Below the pieces are notes generated by a model. It was not told the origin of the DNA, made no database searches, and saw nothing but the letters and a program-made list of their open reading frames with translations. Positions 36,901-44,550 of a stretch of 52,789 bases of DNA are shown here, piece by piece (position 1 is the stretch's first letter; each line of letters starts with the position of its first letter). The DNA comes from Candidatus Faecimonas gallistercoris. Its GTDB lineage: Bacteria > Bacillota_I > Bacilli_A > RF39 > UBA660. The translations under genes and the position numbers were made by a program. The stretch spans positions 1 to 52,789 of the forward strand of contig DVGU01000057.1 in NCBI GenBank assembly GCA_018712565.1, in the 5' to 3' direction.

Positions 36901-37345
36901 TGATTCTAGGAAAGAGGCTAGTACAAAATTTTATGAAAGTTTTTCTCTTTTAAAGTCTAGAGAAGAAACTAAAATTGGAGAAATAAGTGGTTTTGATATT
37001 ATTGGTACTAAAGATGAGTTATGGTATAAACCAGTTATTTATATACAAGGTGCTGGAAAGTATAAAGTTGAAATTAGTAATACTGATGAAATAGGTAATA
37101 TTTTAAAATTAGAAAATATGCTAAAAAGTTTTGAAAATAAAATTGGTACTGCTAAAGAACAAATCGCTTATACTGAAAAACAACTTATAGATGTTAAAGA
37201 GGAACTTGATAAACCATTTACACAAAAAGATAGAATTAAAGAATTACAAAAAGAAAAAGCAAGAATTGATAGTGAACTTGATTTAGATAAGCAGGAAAAC
37301 AATAGAAGTGTTGAGAAAACAACTGAAGAAGAATTAGAAAGATAA
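30998..37345 (+). CDS. Giant methylase-helicase fusion (N6-MTase-like + SNF2 helicase) with EELER tail
   Basis: 2115 residues. An N-terminal region of about 150 residues looks like the ssDNA-binding part of ArdC-type proteins (weak). An acidic linker follows. Residues 570-850 hold an N6-adenine MTase fold: [13 protein letters not shown], motif [16 protein letters not shown] near 645-655, and motif IV as GNVPFG near 708 instead of NPPF/Y. A superfamily 2 helicase follows: HAVGAGKT near 1324, VDEAHLF near 1486 and [10 protein letters not shown] near 1816. The end is coiled coil and EELER. This family is a common ICE/plasmid component thought to help DNA processing or resist host restriction. 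The altered motif IV leaves methyl transfer in doubt. Confidence 0.85.
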   Translation: MNKEFVNDFFNIRDETLKDIQDNSYNWNRFIIYWSKILDDYSIDNVLNLYSYNSSGRVFKTFDDWNSEEIGRRIKPKSRGIPIIVNDAKIYVFDIRQTYGKEYRTWNYNHYIDKDILNYYQDSYNIENDDSKTLYENFYDTFYEISLNQIMNNYKTMSSDEVEFVAKTMTSLFLAKSNFNINNLPTVYEMLENMETDDILKCMQIANKETANIYNDFIEKTDNLISIQNVIRENVLNQFKEDTFISEEQKQNFISSIERNSFFNSEHIENIYNGYVTRYERAFKKMVNNIVDEITTESNVESIKETKVDDSEEINTDTSSISDEENVREQMSLFAPREEELANKICDIFNSFDTKYQNTFEINNVELQKWEHIKSKKRNLSIILTSSLIGEFADRDNSFTYFNSDKTDEIKLNNSIANNYFLQELYKDKDFSISFTPSMIHIFWHNFDDKTFDMNIPSTKLVDQSEIDNQELEKIDDEISAINNDKEIDYKVTTAEIIPTHDGVETNVIEKHTYNTVGEEIEEYPKVNYHIADDKTDTSFGAKSRFEDNVKAIELLKKLETENRNATKEEQDVLARYVGWGGIADAFDERKENWKSERERLKLLLSDEEYKSASHSTLSSFYTPNVAIDGIYKALKQFGFEKGNILEPSCGIGNFFGRLPNEFANSKLYGIELDSISGRIAKKLYPNAKIEISGYEESKVSDDLFDVAVGNVPFGSNTVYDRRYKDKFLIHDYFFQKTLDKVRDGGIIAFITTDGTLDKKDTKVREYIAKRAEFLGAIRLPNNMFTDNANAKVTSDIIFLKKRDELKHDVSDESWIYTSEYDDGITINNYYIDNPDMMLGKMELHSTAYGFDNTLSPVDEDINVLMNKALEKLPTNNYEQTTFIQNEDNDYEVLDADDSVKNNAFVIINQDGKDIIYQRSFSSLVPYSIQEGMVAKRIIGLCKVKNALREVFDVQLNDGSDEELSSAQEKLSKVYDEFYKKYGYINDSVNARAFDSDPDYYLLTSIENKISKDDEENDKPKYEKGDVFTKRTIRKSKKITSAENAEEALRYSLNNRGCVDFEYMKTLYPKEESEIIDELDNLIYQDPEKINDFNYGWVIASEYLSGNVKQKLNYAKTVNEDNKFDRNIEALERVQPRPLEYDEISIKLGSTWIPEDVYHEFCCELLDIPSWNKSQLKIKYAKEVNTWLFQASGLYGYGVKNTSTWGTDRADALSLIKNSLNLQSVTVYDKLEDERRVVNPVETANAREKQEAIKQEFKEWIWKDEDRRNRLVKLYNEQFNCMKEREYDGSHLTFDGMNPNIELRPHQKNAVARVLYGGNTLLAHAVGAGKTYECIASAMELKRLGIVSKPMFVVPNHLLGQWANEILKLYPTANILVATQKDFEKTRRKKLMGKIATGEWDAVLIAHSSFGLIPMSKEYEQKHMEGQIEEVVNAIERIKAETNDSLSVKKLEQIKTSMDTKLKSLIDRPKDDVVTFEELGVDELIVDEAHLFKNLPMFSKIRNVAGINNSESKKATDLFMKISYVLENNGGKGAVFATGTPISNSMGELFVMQKYLQLDRLREMGLEHFDEWASTFGEIVNSFEIAPDGSGFRTKARFAQFFNIPELMTLFKEIADIQTSKMLDLPVPKLKGGDYKTVVAPKSDELAEYVNKLAERSEIIRNGCDPRDDNMLLVTNDGRKAALDLRMIDPSMPDLPNSKINMAVENIYRIWLENKDDKLTQLVFCDLSTPKNDGTFNVYDDIKNKLIARGVPADEIEYIHNAKTNPQKLKLFEDMRNGTKRILIGSTSKMGAGMNVQDKLIALHHLDCPWRPSDIEQREGRILRQGNQNDEVEIYRYVTEGSFDAYSYQLIQTKSTFINQIMSNSNGGGRTAEDLDRDTLTYAEVKALASGNPLILEKFKVENELKQLYLSKSRYDKSHIELEAKYNTELPRKLKYQKQYLSGLEEDVKNVKDLSADNFVITIKDKIYDSRKEASTKFYESFSLLKSREETKIGEISGFDIIGTKDELWYKPVIYIQGAGKYKVEISNTDEIGNILKLENMLKSFENKIGTAKEQIAYTEKQLIDVKEELDKPFTQKDRIKELQKEKARIDSELDLDKQENNRSVEKTTEEELER

Positions 37346-37360
37346 TTTTTTTTGCAAAAA

Positions 37361-37472
37361 ACACTTGCATAATTTCTTTTTTTAAGTGATAAATAAATCG
37401 AAGAAAAAATGCTATATAACTACTTTAATTTCTTTAAATTTAGTTTTAATGCAAAGCGTTGAATAGTTATAA
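37361..37472 (+). promoter_or_regulatory. Twin leader, copy B: TTGCAT-N17-GATAAA promoter-like element
   Basis: TTGCAT at 37365-37370 and GATAAA at 37388-37393, 17 nt apart, with a T-rich spacer flanked by CACTT/AAGTG. It is colinear without gaps with copy A at 12151: 31 of 35 identical at the start and 13 of 14 at the end block (GTTGAATA.TTATA from 37458). It starts the transcript of the unknown gene at 37546. Confidence 0.6.
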
Positions 37473-37545
37473 GCATAAAAATAAAAAGTCTGTTAAAAGG
37501 GCTAAAACAGGCTTTGGTAGTAATATGTATGGGAGGAATGATAAT

Positions 37546-38049
37546 ATGTATATTACTAATACGACAGAACAAGTCGTAAAATTAATTGAACAGTTAGAAA
37601 TTAAGTCTGATTTGACTAAATTGAAATTTTTGATTTATATATTTGATTTATTAAATAATAACCAAATAAATGATAAAAATGAGGTTAATCCAGATTTAAT
37701 TGATGATGGTGAATTAAAGATATTTAATTTTGAAGTGATTGGATTATCTCCAAACGCAGGTAATCTTTTATTACAGTATTTTGCTATGCTTTATAATGGT
37801 ATGACTGATAGTAAAGATGCGTATGAAGATAATGGAAATATTTTAGGTATTAATTGTGATAAAACTGATAAAGAATTTGCATCTAAATTTGAAAGACTAG
37901 ATTTTAATGAAAAATTAGATGTGTTTAGTGAGATAATAATTAGATATGATAATGAAACTTACTTTAATGAAAAGACTTTAGTATTGTCGCTTGATTCAAA
38001 GTTAAGTGGATATGATATTGCAAAACAAATTCAAAATTTTAAAAATTAA
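37546..38049 (+). CDS. Hypothetical protein controlled by twin leader B
   Basis: 167 residues from ATG 37546, chosen because GGGAGG lies 9 nt upstream. An in-frame TTG at 37459 would add a basic 29-residue N terminus and falls in the conserved leader block. The protein is acidic and helical (TEQVVKLIEQLEIKSDLTKLKFLIYIFDLLNNN, then PDLIDDGELKIFNFEVIGLSPNAGNLLLQYFAML). The family is not recognised. It shares a promoter type with the adhesin operon, so it is probably co-induced with transfer. Confidence 0.6.
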   Translation: MYITNTTEQVVKLIEQLEIKSDLTKLKFLIYIFDLLNNNQINDKNEVNPDLIDDGELKIFNFEVIGLSPNAGNLLLQYFAMLYNGMTDSKDAYEDNGNILGINCDKTDKEFASKFERLDFNEKLDVFSEIIIRYDNETYFNEKTLVLSLDSKLSGYDIAKQIQNFKN

Positions 38050-38164
38050 GATTATATGTATCTATAAATTGTTATTTGAAAACTTAATATTCTAAATAAT
38101 GATTTGCAAGGTGTATTCTCTTTCATTAAGAAAATATTGAGTTTCAAATTACGATAAATTAATG

Positions 38165-38187
38165 GAACTCAATAGAGTTCTTTTTTT
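38165..38187 (+). terminator. Intrinsic terminator before the integration module
   Basis: GAACTC (38165-38170) pairs with GAGTTC (38175-38180), loop AATA, followed by TTTTTTT. It isolates the recombinase genes from upstream transcription. The rest of 38050-38225 shows nothing else. Confidence 0.75.
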
Positions 38188-38225
38188 GTGACTTTAATAA
38201 TATTCTTAATGGAAGGGAGATAAAA

Positions 38226-38396
38226 ATGATAAATTCTAGTGAACAACTTAATTATGAAGTGGAATTAATTTTAAATGAAAATTTATATAAAAAGAAAATA
38301 ATTACAGAAGACGTTTATAAAAAAGTTAATGAAAGATTGCTTAAATTAATAGAAATATATAAAACAAAAAATAAACCTATTAATGATAGTGGTTAA
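38226..38396 (+). CDS. 56-residue SHOCT-like protein upstream of the recombinase
   Basis: ATG 38226 follows GAAGGGAG. The sequence (NYEVELILNENLYKKKIITEDVYKKVNERLLKLIEIYK) matches the SHOCT-type pattern 'l...Lyk.g.It.eey.k....ll' found in many short proteins encoded before ICE large serine recombinases. It may be a recombination directionality or regulatory partner; its role is unproven. It ends 19 nt before the recombinase start. Confidence 0.6.
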   Translation: MINSSEQLNYEVELILNENLYKKKIITEDVYKKVNERLLKLIEIYKTKNKPINDSG

Positions 38397-38415
38397 TAGG
38401 TAGAAAGGAGACATT

Positions 38416-40098
38416 ATGGAGTTATATAAGATTAGAAGTAGAATTTCAATGGGAGAAAGTTTATATGATCTTCCTTTAAAAGTTACATTTTATGCTCGTG
38501 TATCTACCGACAAAGATGTACAGTTAAATTCGTTAGATAATCAAGTTATGTATTTTAGAAATTTGATAACTGAAAATAAAAATTGGACATATGTTGATGG
38601 ATATATTGATGAAGGTATAAGTGGAACAAGTGTTAATAAAAGGGAAGATTTTTTAAGAATGATTGAAGATTCTAAAACAGGAAAGTTTGATTTGATTTTA
38701 ACGAAAGAAATATCACGATTTTCAAGAAGTACACTAGATAGTATCAAATATACACAAGAATTATTAGAAAATGGTGTTGGAGTTTTATTTCAATCGGATA
38801 ACATAAATACCATAATGCCAGATTCAGAACTTCGTTTAACTATTATGGCTAGTATTGCACAAGAAGAAGTTCGTAAATTAAGTGAGAGAGTGAAGTTTGG
38901 AATGAAAAGAAGTATTGAAAAAGGAAAAGTATTAGGAAATAGCGTTATTACAGGTTATAAAAAAGAAAATGGAAAATTAATAATAGTCGAAAAAGAAGCA
39001 GAAATGATAAGAATAATTTACGAAATGTATGCAACTGGAGAACATGGATTAGGTTATATATCTAATTATTTATATGAAAAAGGTTTTAAAACGAGAAAAG
39101 GTGGGTATATTCATACTACTACGTTGAGAAGAATTATAACTAATCCAAAATATAAAGGGTTTTATTGTACAAATACGGTTAAGCATTTGGATTATAAAAC
39201 ACACAAACAAATTAGGTTGCCTCAAAGTGAATGGGTAGTTTATGATAGCAATGGAGATATACCTGCTATTGTATCTCCTGTACTATGGGATAAAGCAAAT
39301 GAAATACTTGCAAATAAATCAAGTGGATATTGTGCAAAAATAAAAGATATGGGTGCATTCAAAAGGACAACAACTTATGGTGGATTACTTATATGTGCAG
39401 AACACAATGTTGCATTTAGAAGATTAACATCCAATAATAAAAATGTAAGCTGGAAATGTGGAGAAATGTTAAGACGTGGTATTTCTGCCTGTGAAAGCCC
39501 TATACTTTATGAAACTGAGTTAGATGATATTTTTCATAAAGTAATTGATAAATTGATAGAAGATAGATCAAAAATTGTTAAACATTTATCTGAATTATAC
39601 AAAGAAGCAAATAGTAGCAAAAATTATGAATATGAAATAAAAAAAGTATATAATCAAATAGATGAAATTAATTTAAAGAAAAATAAGTTATTGGATTTCT
39701 TGATGGAAGAAGTTGTTAGCAGAGAAGAGTATCAACGAAGAAATACAGAATTAGAACAAGAAATTGAAAATTTAAACAATAAAATAATTAAATTAAAAAG
39801 TGATGAACTATATGAAAAACAATTAAAGAAGAAGTATAAAGAAATAGATGAAAAAATTAATAATGAAGTAGATAGCGAGGAATCATTCCGAAAACTAGTT
39901 CAACTTCTTATTGAAAGAGTTGTTGTATCTAAAATAGATGGGAATAGGAGAAAAGTTAAATTAGATATTTATGCCAATGTAGTTGGTAAAAAATTAACTG
40001 TCTATGATAAGACAGTTTTAGACGACTCCTATTCATCACCATGTAGTCATAAGGAAAATTATGACTGCTATTCTTGCAATAGAGAATGGAAATCTTAA
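38416..40098 (+). CDS. Large serine recombinase (integrase of the element)
   Basis: 560 residues. The N-terminal resolvase domain has VTFYARVSTDKD (catalytic Ser in the ARVS motif) and ILTKEISRFSRSTLDSIKY. A recombinase domain (GYKKENGKLIIVEKEAEMIRIIYEMYATGEHGLGYIS) follows, then a zinc-ribbon-like region with Cys near 345-370 (LLICAEHNV, WKCGEM, ACESPI), a coiled coil at about 385-490 and a basic end. It integrates and excises the element at the dac site. Its last dozen or so codons (KENYDCYSCNREWKS) are host dac DNA read in another frame, so the C terminus changes on excision. Confidence 0.92.
   Translation: MELYKIRSRISMGESLYDLPLKVTFYARVSTDKDVQLNSLDNQVMYFRNLITENKNWTYVDGYIDEGISGTSVNKREDFLRMIEDSKTGKFDLILTKEISRFSRSTLDSIKYTQELLENGVGVLFQSDNINTIMPDSELRLTIMASIAQEEVRKLSERVKFGMKRSIEKGKVLGNSVITGYKKENGKLIIVEKEAEMIRIIYEMYATGEHGLGYISNYLYEKGFKTRKGGYIHTTTLRRIITNPKYKGFYCTNTVKHLDYKTHKQIRLPQSEWVVYDSNGDIPAIVSPVLWDKANEILANKSSGYCAKIKDMGAFKRTTTYGGLLICAEHNVAFRRLTSNNKNVSWKCGEMLRRGISACESPILYETELDDIFHKVIDKLIEDRSKIVKHLSELYKEANSSKNYEYEIKKVYNQIDEINLKKNKLLDFLMEEVVSREEYQRRNTELEQEIENLNNKIIKLKSDELYEKQLKKKYKEIDEKINNEVDSEESFRKLVQLLIERVVVSKIDGNRRKVKLDIYANVVGKKLTVYDKTVLDDSYSSPCSHKENYDCYSCNREWKS
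40040..40061. other. Probable attR junction inside dac
   Basis: The dac reading frame is recognisable from the AAA codon at 40055 (the Lys of SxxK, in KIMTAILAIENG). Upstream in the same frame the sequence (...HHHVVIRKIMTA) no longer looks like a carboxypeptidase. The crossover of the serine recombinase must therefore lie close to 40045-40058. The exact dinucleotide cannot be set without the left end. Confidence 0.65.
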
Positions 40099-40951
40099 TA
40101 AAAAAATAACGGTTGGTGAAGAAGTACTTTCCATGTATGGTACAAATATATATATAGAAGTTGGAGAAAAAATGCGACTTAGAGATTTAATTTATGGGTT
40201 ACTTCTTCGTAGTGGTAATGATGCATCTGTAGTAATTGCTCGTGCTATTGGGGGAAGCGAGGAAAAATTTGTTAAAATGATGAATCAAAAAGCCCATGCT
40301 ATTGGAATGAAAAATACAATATTTAAAAATCCACATGGATTAGACGAAGAGAGTGAGAACTATTCAACGGCATATGACATGGCATTATTATCAAAATATG
40401 CATATCAAAATAAGGTTTATCGTAATATTGTTTCTACAGATAAATATGAAGTTTCTACTGGAAAAAAGACGTATCTTTGGTATAATCGTAATAAATTGTT
40501 AACAGAGTATGACTATTGTACAGGAGGTAAAAATGGGTATACTCCTAGAGCAGGGAAAACATTGGTTTCTACAGCTTCTAAAAATGGATTAAATTTGACT
40601 ACAGTTACTTTATCTGATGGGGATATTTATAATAATCATCGTAATTTGTTTGATGATGCATTTTCTCGTTATTATAATTATAAAATTATTGATAAAAATC
40701 ATTTTGAAGTTGATAAGGAATTTGTTGAGGATGATGTATATATTAAAGAATCTTTTTATTATCCACTTATGAAAAGTGAGTTAAATAATGTTAAGACTAT
40801 TATTCGTTTTTTTAATGATGCTTCAAATGATAAAGTTGGTGTAATTAATGTATATTTATTTGATGATGAAATAGCAAAGATTCCAATTTATAAGAATAAA
40901 AAAAACAAAGAAAGTTCTTCGTTTTTAAGATGGTTTAAATCTTTATTTTGA
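40055..40951 (+). pseudogene. D-alanyl-D-alanine carboxypeptidase, 3' fragment cut by the element
   Basis: The fragment starts at the Lys of the SxxK active site (KIMTAILAIENG) and lacks the signal peptide and nucleophilic Ser. It keeps SGN (LLRSGNDASVVIA), the KTG-equivalent KNG (CTGGKNGYTPRAG) and the C-terminal PBP5-like domain (from about 40,690). By family knowledge a DacA/PBP5 enzyme trims peptidoglycan pentapeptides; without Ser it cannot act. A chance ribosome-like AAGGA sits 5 nt before ATG 40061, so a dead fragment could be translated. The stop overlaps the convergent next gene by 9 bp. Confidence 0.85.
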
Positions 40952-41863
40952 TGATAGTCGAAAAAAATTAATACTTGGATGACAAAATAGGCGGATCCCA
41001 TTTCCATTAGTTCCAAGACCACTTGATATATATAATTTAGAATTATTTAATTGATAAAATTCATTTATGTAGTTTTTGGCACCTTCTTTTTTTATGATTC
41101 CTCCTATATATGGAAGTGCGATTTGCCCATTATGTGAATGGCCGGCTAAAAAAATATCTGTTGGATAAGATGATATTATGTTATCTACTGAGTCTGGTTC
41201 ATGTAATAAAGAAATAGTGAATATATCATTATTGTGTGTTGATTTAGTAAAATATTTATATGCTTGATCTATATTTATTGCTCCTGTTATGCTACTATTT
41301 AAGCCAATTAACAAAATAGGAGTATTACTATTTTTATAGATTAATTCATAGGAATTATTTAATATAGTAAAATTACTTTGATTCATGATTGTTGTAAAGG
41401 TATTTGAATCTTCTTCACCTAGTATTGCATATTTTCCTATTGTTGATTTTATTTTTTTCATTTGTTTTATGAGTTTTTCTTGCTCTGAAGAATTTATTTT
41501 ATAGTTTTTATTGATTAAATCTCCTGTAAATACTACTAAATCCGGATTTCTACGATTAATTATATTTATTAAATTTTTAATATCTTCTATAAATATTGTT
41601 GATCCATAATGAATATCGGATATTTGAATAATTTTTAAACCGTCAAAGCTTTTTGGTAATTTCTCACTAGTAATTCTTGTTTCTTTTACGGAAATTATTT
41701 TTGATGAAATATATGTTGTATATAAAAAGAAAGTCATGCTTATGATGATAATTATCAATATTATTTTAAAAGTAGTTAAAACGATTTTTTTTCGTAATTC
41801 TCTATTTTCTTCTTTTATAATCTCATTTTGTTTTTCTTCATTTCGTTCTGTTCTTGTTACCAT
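40943..41863 (-). CDS. Membrane-anchored calcineurin-like metallophosphoesterase with altered GNHD motif
   Basis: 306 residues. A basic, charged N terminus and one helix (about 29-52) anchor the enzyme. The fold is YkuE/YaeI-like: QISDIHYG and FTGDLIN carry metal ligands, LLHEPD and AGHSHNGQI are present. The usual GNHD/E is AILGEEDSN, so Asn and the catalytic His are both Glu. That could reduce activity. YkuE-type enzymes act on lipid A-like or UDP-linked lipid phosphates, but the substrate here is unknown. The start is at 41861-41863 on the minus strand with a GGTGAT site. Confidence 0.8.
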   Translation of the reverse strand: MVTRTERNEEKQNEIIKEENRELRKKIVLTTFKIILIIIIISMTFFLYTTYISSKIISVKETRITSEKLPKSFDGLKIIQISDIHYGSTIFIEDIKNLINIINRRNPDLVVFTGDLINKNYKINSSEQEKLIKQMKKIKSTIGKYAILGEEDSNTFTTIMNQSNFTILNNSYELIYKNSNTPILLIGLNSSITGAINIDQAYKYFTKSTHNNDIFTISLLHEPDSVDNIISSYPTDIFLAGHSHNGQIALPYIGGIIKKEGAKNYINEFYQLNNSKLYISSGLGTNGNGIRLFCHPSINFFRLSSK

Positions 41864-42109
41864 ATTATCACCAATATTATTGTATCAAATTTCTGTTAAA
41901 AAGTCTTTTGTTTCAAAAATTATAAGTTCTATTTTTTATAATTTTAATAATTTTAATGTAAATAAAATAGTTCAATTGAACTTTTATATGTTCTTTATTG
42001 ATATATAAATTGTTGAATGTATTTATAAAAATGTTTACAAGATTATACTTTTATTAATATAATTCATTTTTTAAAGTGATTTATGATACAATAATATAGG
42101 TGATGAAAA

Positions 42110-43492
42110 ATGAAATATGACGTTGTAATTGTTGGGGCTGGTCCTGCTGGATTATTTACTGCTTATGAACTTATTACAAAAAATAAAAATTTAAAAATCG
42201 CTTTGATGGATAAAGGACAAAAGGTAAAAACTAGATTTTGTCCTATGAGCAAGCATAAGATAAAATGTGTTAATTGTAATCCATGTCGTATTTTATCTGG
42301 TTATGGTGGTGCTGGTACTTTTTCGGATGGAAAATTAAATTTTATTCCTAAACTTGGAAAAAGTGATTTGTTTAAGTATATGAGTGAAAGTGAAGCAAAT
42401 CATTTGATTGATGATACTGAAGAAATATTTACTAAGTTTGGGATGGATAGTGATGTTTTTCCTAGTAATATGGATGAGGCATTAGAAATAAAGAGAAAAG
42501 TAGCTGTTCAAGGTGCTAGATTATTGTTAATTCGACAAAAGCATTTGGGAAGTGATCATTTACCTGAATATATTAATAATTTTAGTAATTATTTAGAAAA
42601 TTACGGGGTAGATTTATATGAGAATACTGATGTATCGGATATTGTTTCTGTTGATAATGGATATGAGGTTAGATATGGTAAGAAAAAACTCACTACTCGA
42701 AAAGTAGTTGTTGCGCCTGGTAGAACTGGTGCAAAATGGATTCAAGAATTAGCTGATAAATATCATATTCCATATTTATCTCAGAGTATTGAAATCGGTG
42801 TTCGCGTGGAGGTTAGAAAAGAAATTTTAGAGTCTATTACTGATGTAATTTACGATCCGACTATTTTTATACGTACGGATACTTATGGTGATGAGATTCG
42901 AACTTTTTGTACGAATCCTGGTGGGTTTGTTGCGAAAGAAAATTATTATGGCTATATTTGTGTTAATGGTCACGCATTAAAGGATGTGAAGTCTAATAAC
43001 AGTAATTTTGCTTTTATTAGTCGTGTTCATTTAACTGAACCTGTTACGAATACTAGATTGTATGGTGAATCTATTGCTAGAATTGCTAATGTATTAGGTG
43101 ATTCTAAACCTATTATTCAATCTCTTAAGGATTTGAAAAGTGGCAGAAGATCTACTTGGCATCGAATTAACCAAGGATTTGTAGAACCAACGTTAAAAGA
43201 TTGTGTTGCAGGAGACCTTGCTTTAGTTTTGCCACATCGTATTGTTACTAATATTTTGGAAGGATTGCAAAAATTGGATAAAATTATCCCTGGTGTTAAC
43301 AATGATGAAACGCTTCTTTATGGTCCGGAGATAAAATTCTTTAGTAACGAAATAGAAACAGATAATCATTTTAAATTAAAGTCTGAGGATATTTATTTTA
43401 TAGGTGATGGTGCTGGTAAAGCTGGCAATATTGTAGTAGCTGCTGCAACGGGATTGGTTGCTGCACGTGATATTTTGGAAAAGGAGAAATGA
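42110..43492 (+). CDS. FAD-dependent dehydrogenase (COG2509-type)
   Basis: 460 residues. The N-terminal FAD Rossmann motif is VVIVGAGPAGLFTAYEL. A Cys cluster follows at Cys44 and CVNCNPC (53-59), then the GYGGAGTFSDGKL motif typical of this uncharacterised dehydrogenase family. The C terminus has YFIGDGAGKAGNIVVAAATG, the second FAD-contact motif. The substrate is unknown. A TACAAT-like -10 lies near 42087. The PPIase gene starts 2 nt after its stop. Confidence 0.85.
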   Translation: MKYDVVIVGAGPAGLFTAYELITKNKNLKIALMDKGQKVKTRFCPMSKHKIKCVNCNPCRILSGYGGAGTFSDGKLNFIPKLGKSDLFKYMSESEANHLIDDTEEIFTKFGMDSDVFPSNMDEALEIKRKVAVQGARLLLIRQKHLGSDHLPEYINNFSNYLENYGVDLYENTDVSDIVSVDNGYEVRYGKKKLTTRKVVVAPGRTGAKWIQELADKYHIPYLSQSIEIGVRVEVRKEILESITDVIYDPTIFIRTDTYGDEIRTFCTNPGGFVAKENYYGYICVNGHALKDVKSNNSNFAFISRVHLTEPVTNTRLYGESIARIANVLGDSKPIIQSLKDLKSGRRSTWHRINQGFVEPTLKDCVAGDLALVLPHRIVTNILEGLQKLDKIIPGVNNDETLLYGPEIKFFSNEIETDNHFKLKSEDIYFIGDGAGKAGNIVVAAATGLVAARDILEKEK

Positions 43493-43493
43493 T

Positions 43494-44162
43494 ATGAAAA
43501 AATTATTTCTAGTATTTATTACTATTTTTTCTGTATTTAGTTTGACAGGTTGTGGTGTGAAAGAAGATTTGCTTGGTATAGCTTATAATGTTGCTGGTAA
43601 TGAAGCAACTCTTGGTCAATATGATACTAAGAATCCTGTTGTTGCAATTTATGTGGAAGATTATGGGTCTATTGTTATGGAACTTTATCCTGAAATTGCA
43701 CCGAATACAGTTAATAATTTTATTTCTTTAGTGAAATCTGGTTTTTATGATGATAATACTTTTCATCGATTAGTTCCTGGTTTTGTATTACAAGGAGGAG
43801 ATCCTAATGGTAATGGAACAGGTGGACCTGGGTATACTATTAAAGGTGAATTTAGTGAAAATAATTTTGAGAATGATTTAAAACATGAAAAATGGGTTGT
43901 TTCTATGGCACGTAGTGAAGATTATGATTCTGCTGGTAGTCAGTTTTTTATTATGTTAGGTAAAGCAGAAAACTTGGATGGACAGTACGCAGCTTTTGGA
44001 AAAGTAATTGATGGAAAAGAAAATATTAATCGTATTGTTAAGAGTGAAGGAGTAAGTGATCCAGATTCTGGAAAGCTTACACATAATTTAATTATAAAAA
44101 AGGCTGTTGTGGATTTAAAAGGTAAAGAATATCCAGCTGTAGAAAAGATTAGTGAGAGCTAA
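43494..44162 (+). CDS. Cyclophilin-type peptidyl-prolyl isomerase lipoprotein
   Basis: 222 residues from ATG 43494 (AAGGAG upstream). The N terminus MKKLFLVFITIFSVFSLTGC is a lipoprotein signal with lipobox LTGC. The cyclophilin domain (about 50-215) has FHRLVPGFVLQGGDP, with the catalytic Arg, and GSQFFIML. It folds exported proteins at the outer face of the membrane. It is co-transcribed with the FAD gene (2 nt apart). Confidence 0.9.
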   Translation: MKKLFLVFITIFSVFSLTGCGVKEDLLGIAYNVAGNEATLGQYDTKNPVVAIYVEDYGSIVMELYPEIAPNTVNNFISLVKSGFYDDNTFHRLVPGFVLQGGDPNGNGTGGPGYTIKGEFSENNFENDLKHEKWVVSMARSEDYDSAGSQFFIMLGKAENLDGQYAAFGKVIDGKENINRIVKSEGVSDPDSGKLTHNLIIKKAVVDLKGKEYPAVEKISES

Positions 44163-44187
44163 TCTTTATTTATTTTAGATTTTAAAC

Positions 44188-44216
44188 TTGTCAAGAGAAA
44201 AAAATTGGTTTATACT
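44188..44216 (+). promoter_or_regulatory. Promoter of the valS T-box transcript
   Basis: TTGTCA at 44188-44193, 17-nt spacer, TATACT at 44211-44216. The predicted start is near 44222. Confidence 0.7.
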
Positions 44217-44221
44217 ATGTG

Positions 44222-44447
44222 ATAGATGCGATGAAGTTGAGGAGTAAAAATAGTTTGGCTTTTAGAGAGGTTATGGTTGGTGAAAATAACTAGTAATCTA
44301 TTTTGAAGGTAGCAATGGAGCAGATTTTCTGAACTTATAGTAGGAAATATCCGTTCATCACGTTACGATGTTGAGATAGAGTTTTTAATTCTATAAAATA
44401 AGGTGGTACCACGAGTTTTCGTCCTTTGGATGAAGCTCGTTTTTTGT
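44222..44447 (+). promoter_or_regulatory. T-box riboswitch upstream of valS
   Basis: The leader contains the T-box core AAGGTGGTACCACG at about 44399-44412, which pairs with uncharged tRNA NCCA ends in the antiterminator. It is followed by a terminator: ACGAG (44411-44415) with CTCGT (44436-44440), and TTCGTCC with GGATGAA, then TTTTTT. The start has the GATGAAG/GAGGAG pattern of Stem I. The downstream gene makes the regulating tRNA(Val). I could not place the specifier codon with certainty. Confidence 0.9.
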
Positions 44448-44550
44448 TAAGGAGTGATTTTAATGATATTTATGTTTAAGGGTGATTATGTACGAGTCTG
44501 TTTATAATTTGTATAGGGTAATTTGTAGATAGAAAGGAAGGATGTATATT

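Larger units (their letters stand above)
1..40055 (+). mobile_element. Integrative and conjugative element (right part; left end outside window)
   Basis: The block contains a full mating machine (VirB4, VirB6-like, PrgI/VirB3-like, VirD4, M23 hydrolase), a relaxase with accessory DNA-binding proteins, an SSB, a methylase-helicase, a sortase-anchored adhesin and a terminal large serine recombinase. Its right boundary is where the recombinase meets a truncated dac gene. The missing 5' half of dac is not found anywhere to the left in the window, so the other end must lie upstream of position 1. The transporter cargo at 1-9,540 is therefore assigned to the element by inference; it could instead be part of a second, nested element. 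Confidence 0.75.

Noticed and set aside
12151-37395. Compensatory base pairing between the short stems of the two twin leaders (ACTCT/AGAGT versus CACTT/AAGTG)
   Set aside because: When aligned without gaps the two stems are in different registers by two positions, so this is not true covariation. The shared promoter-like motif explains the similarity better.
40061-40951. A functional D,D-carboxypeptidase starting at ATG 40061
   Set aside because: That frame lacks a signal peptide and the SxxK nucleophile, which lies upstream of the element junction.
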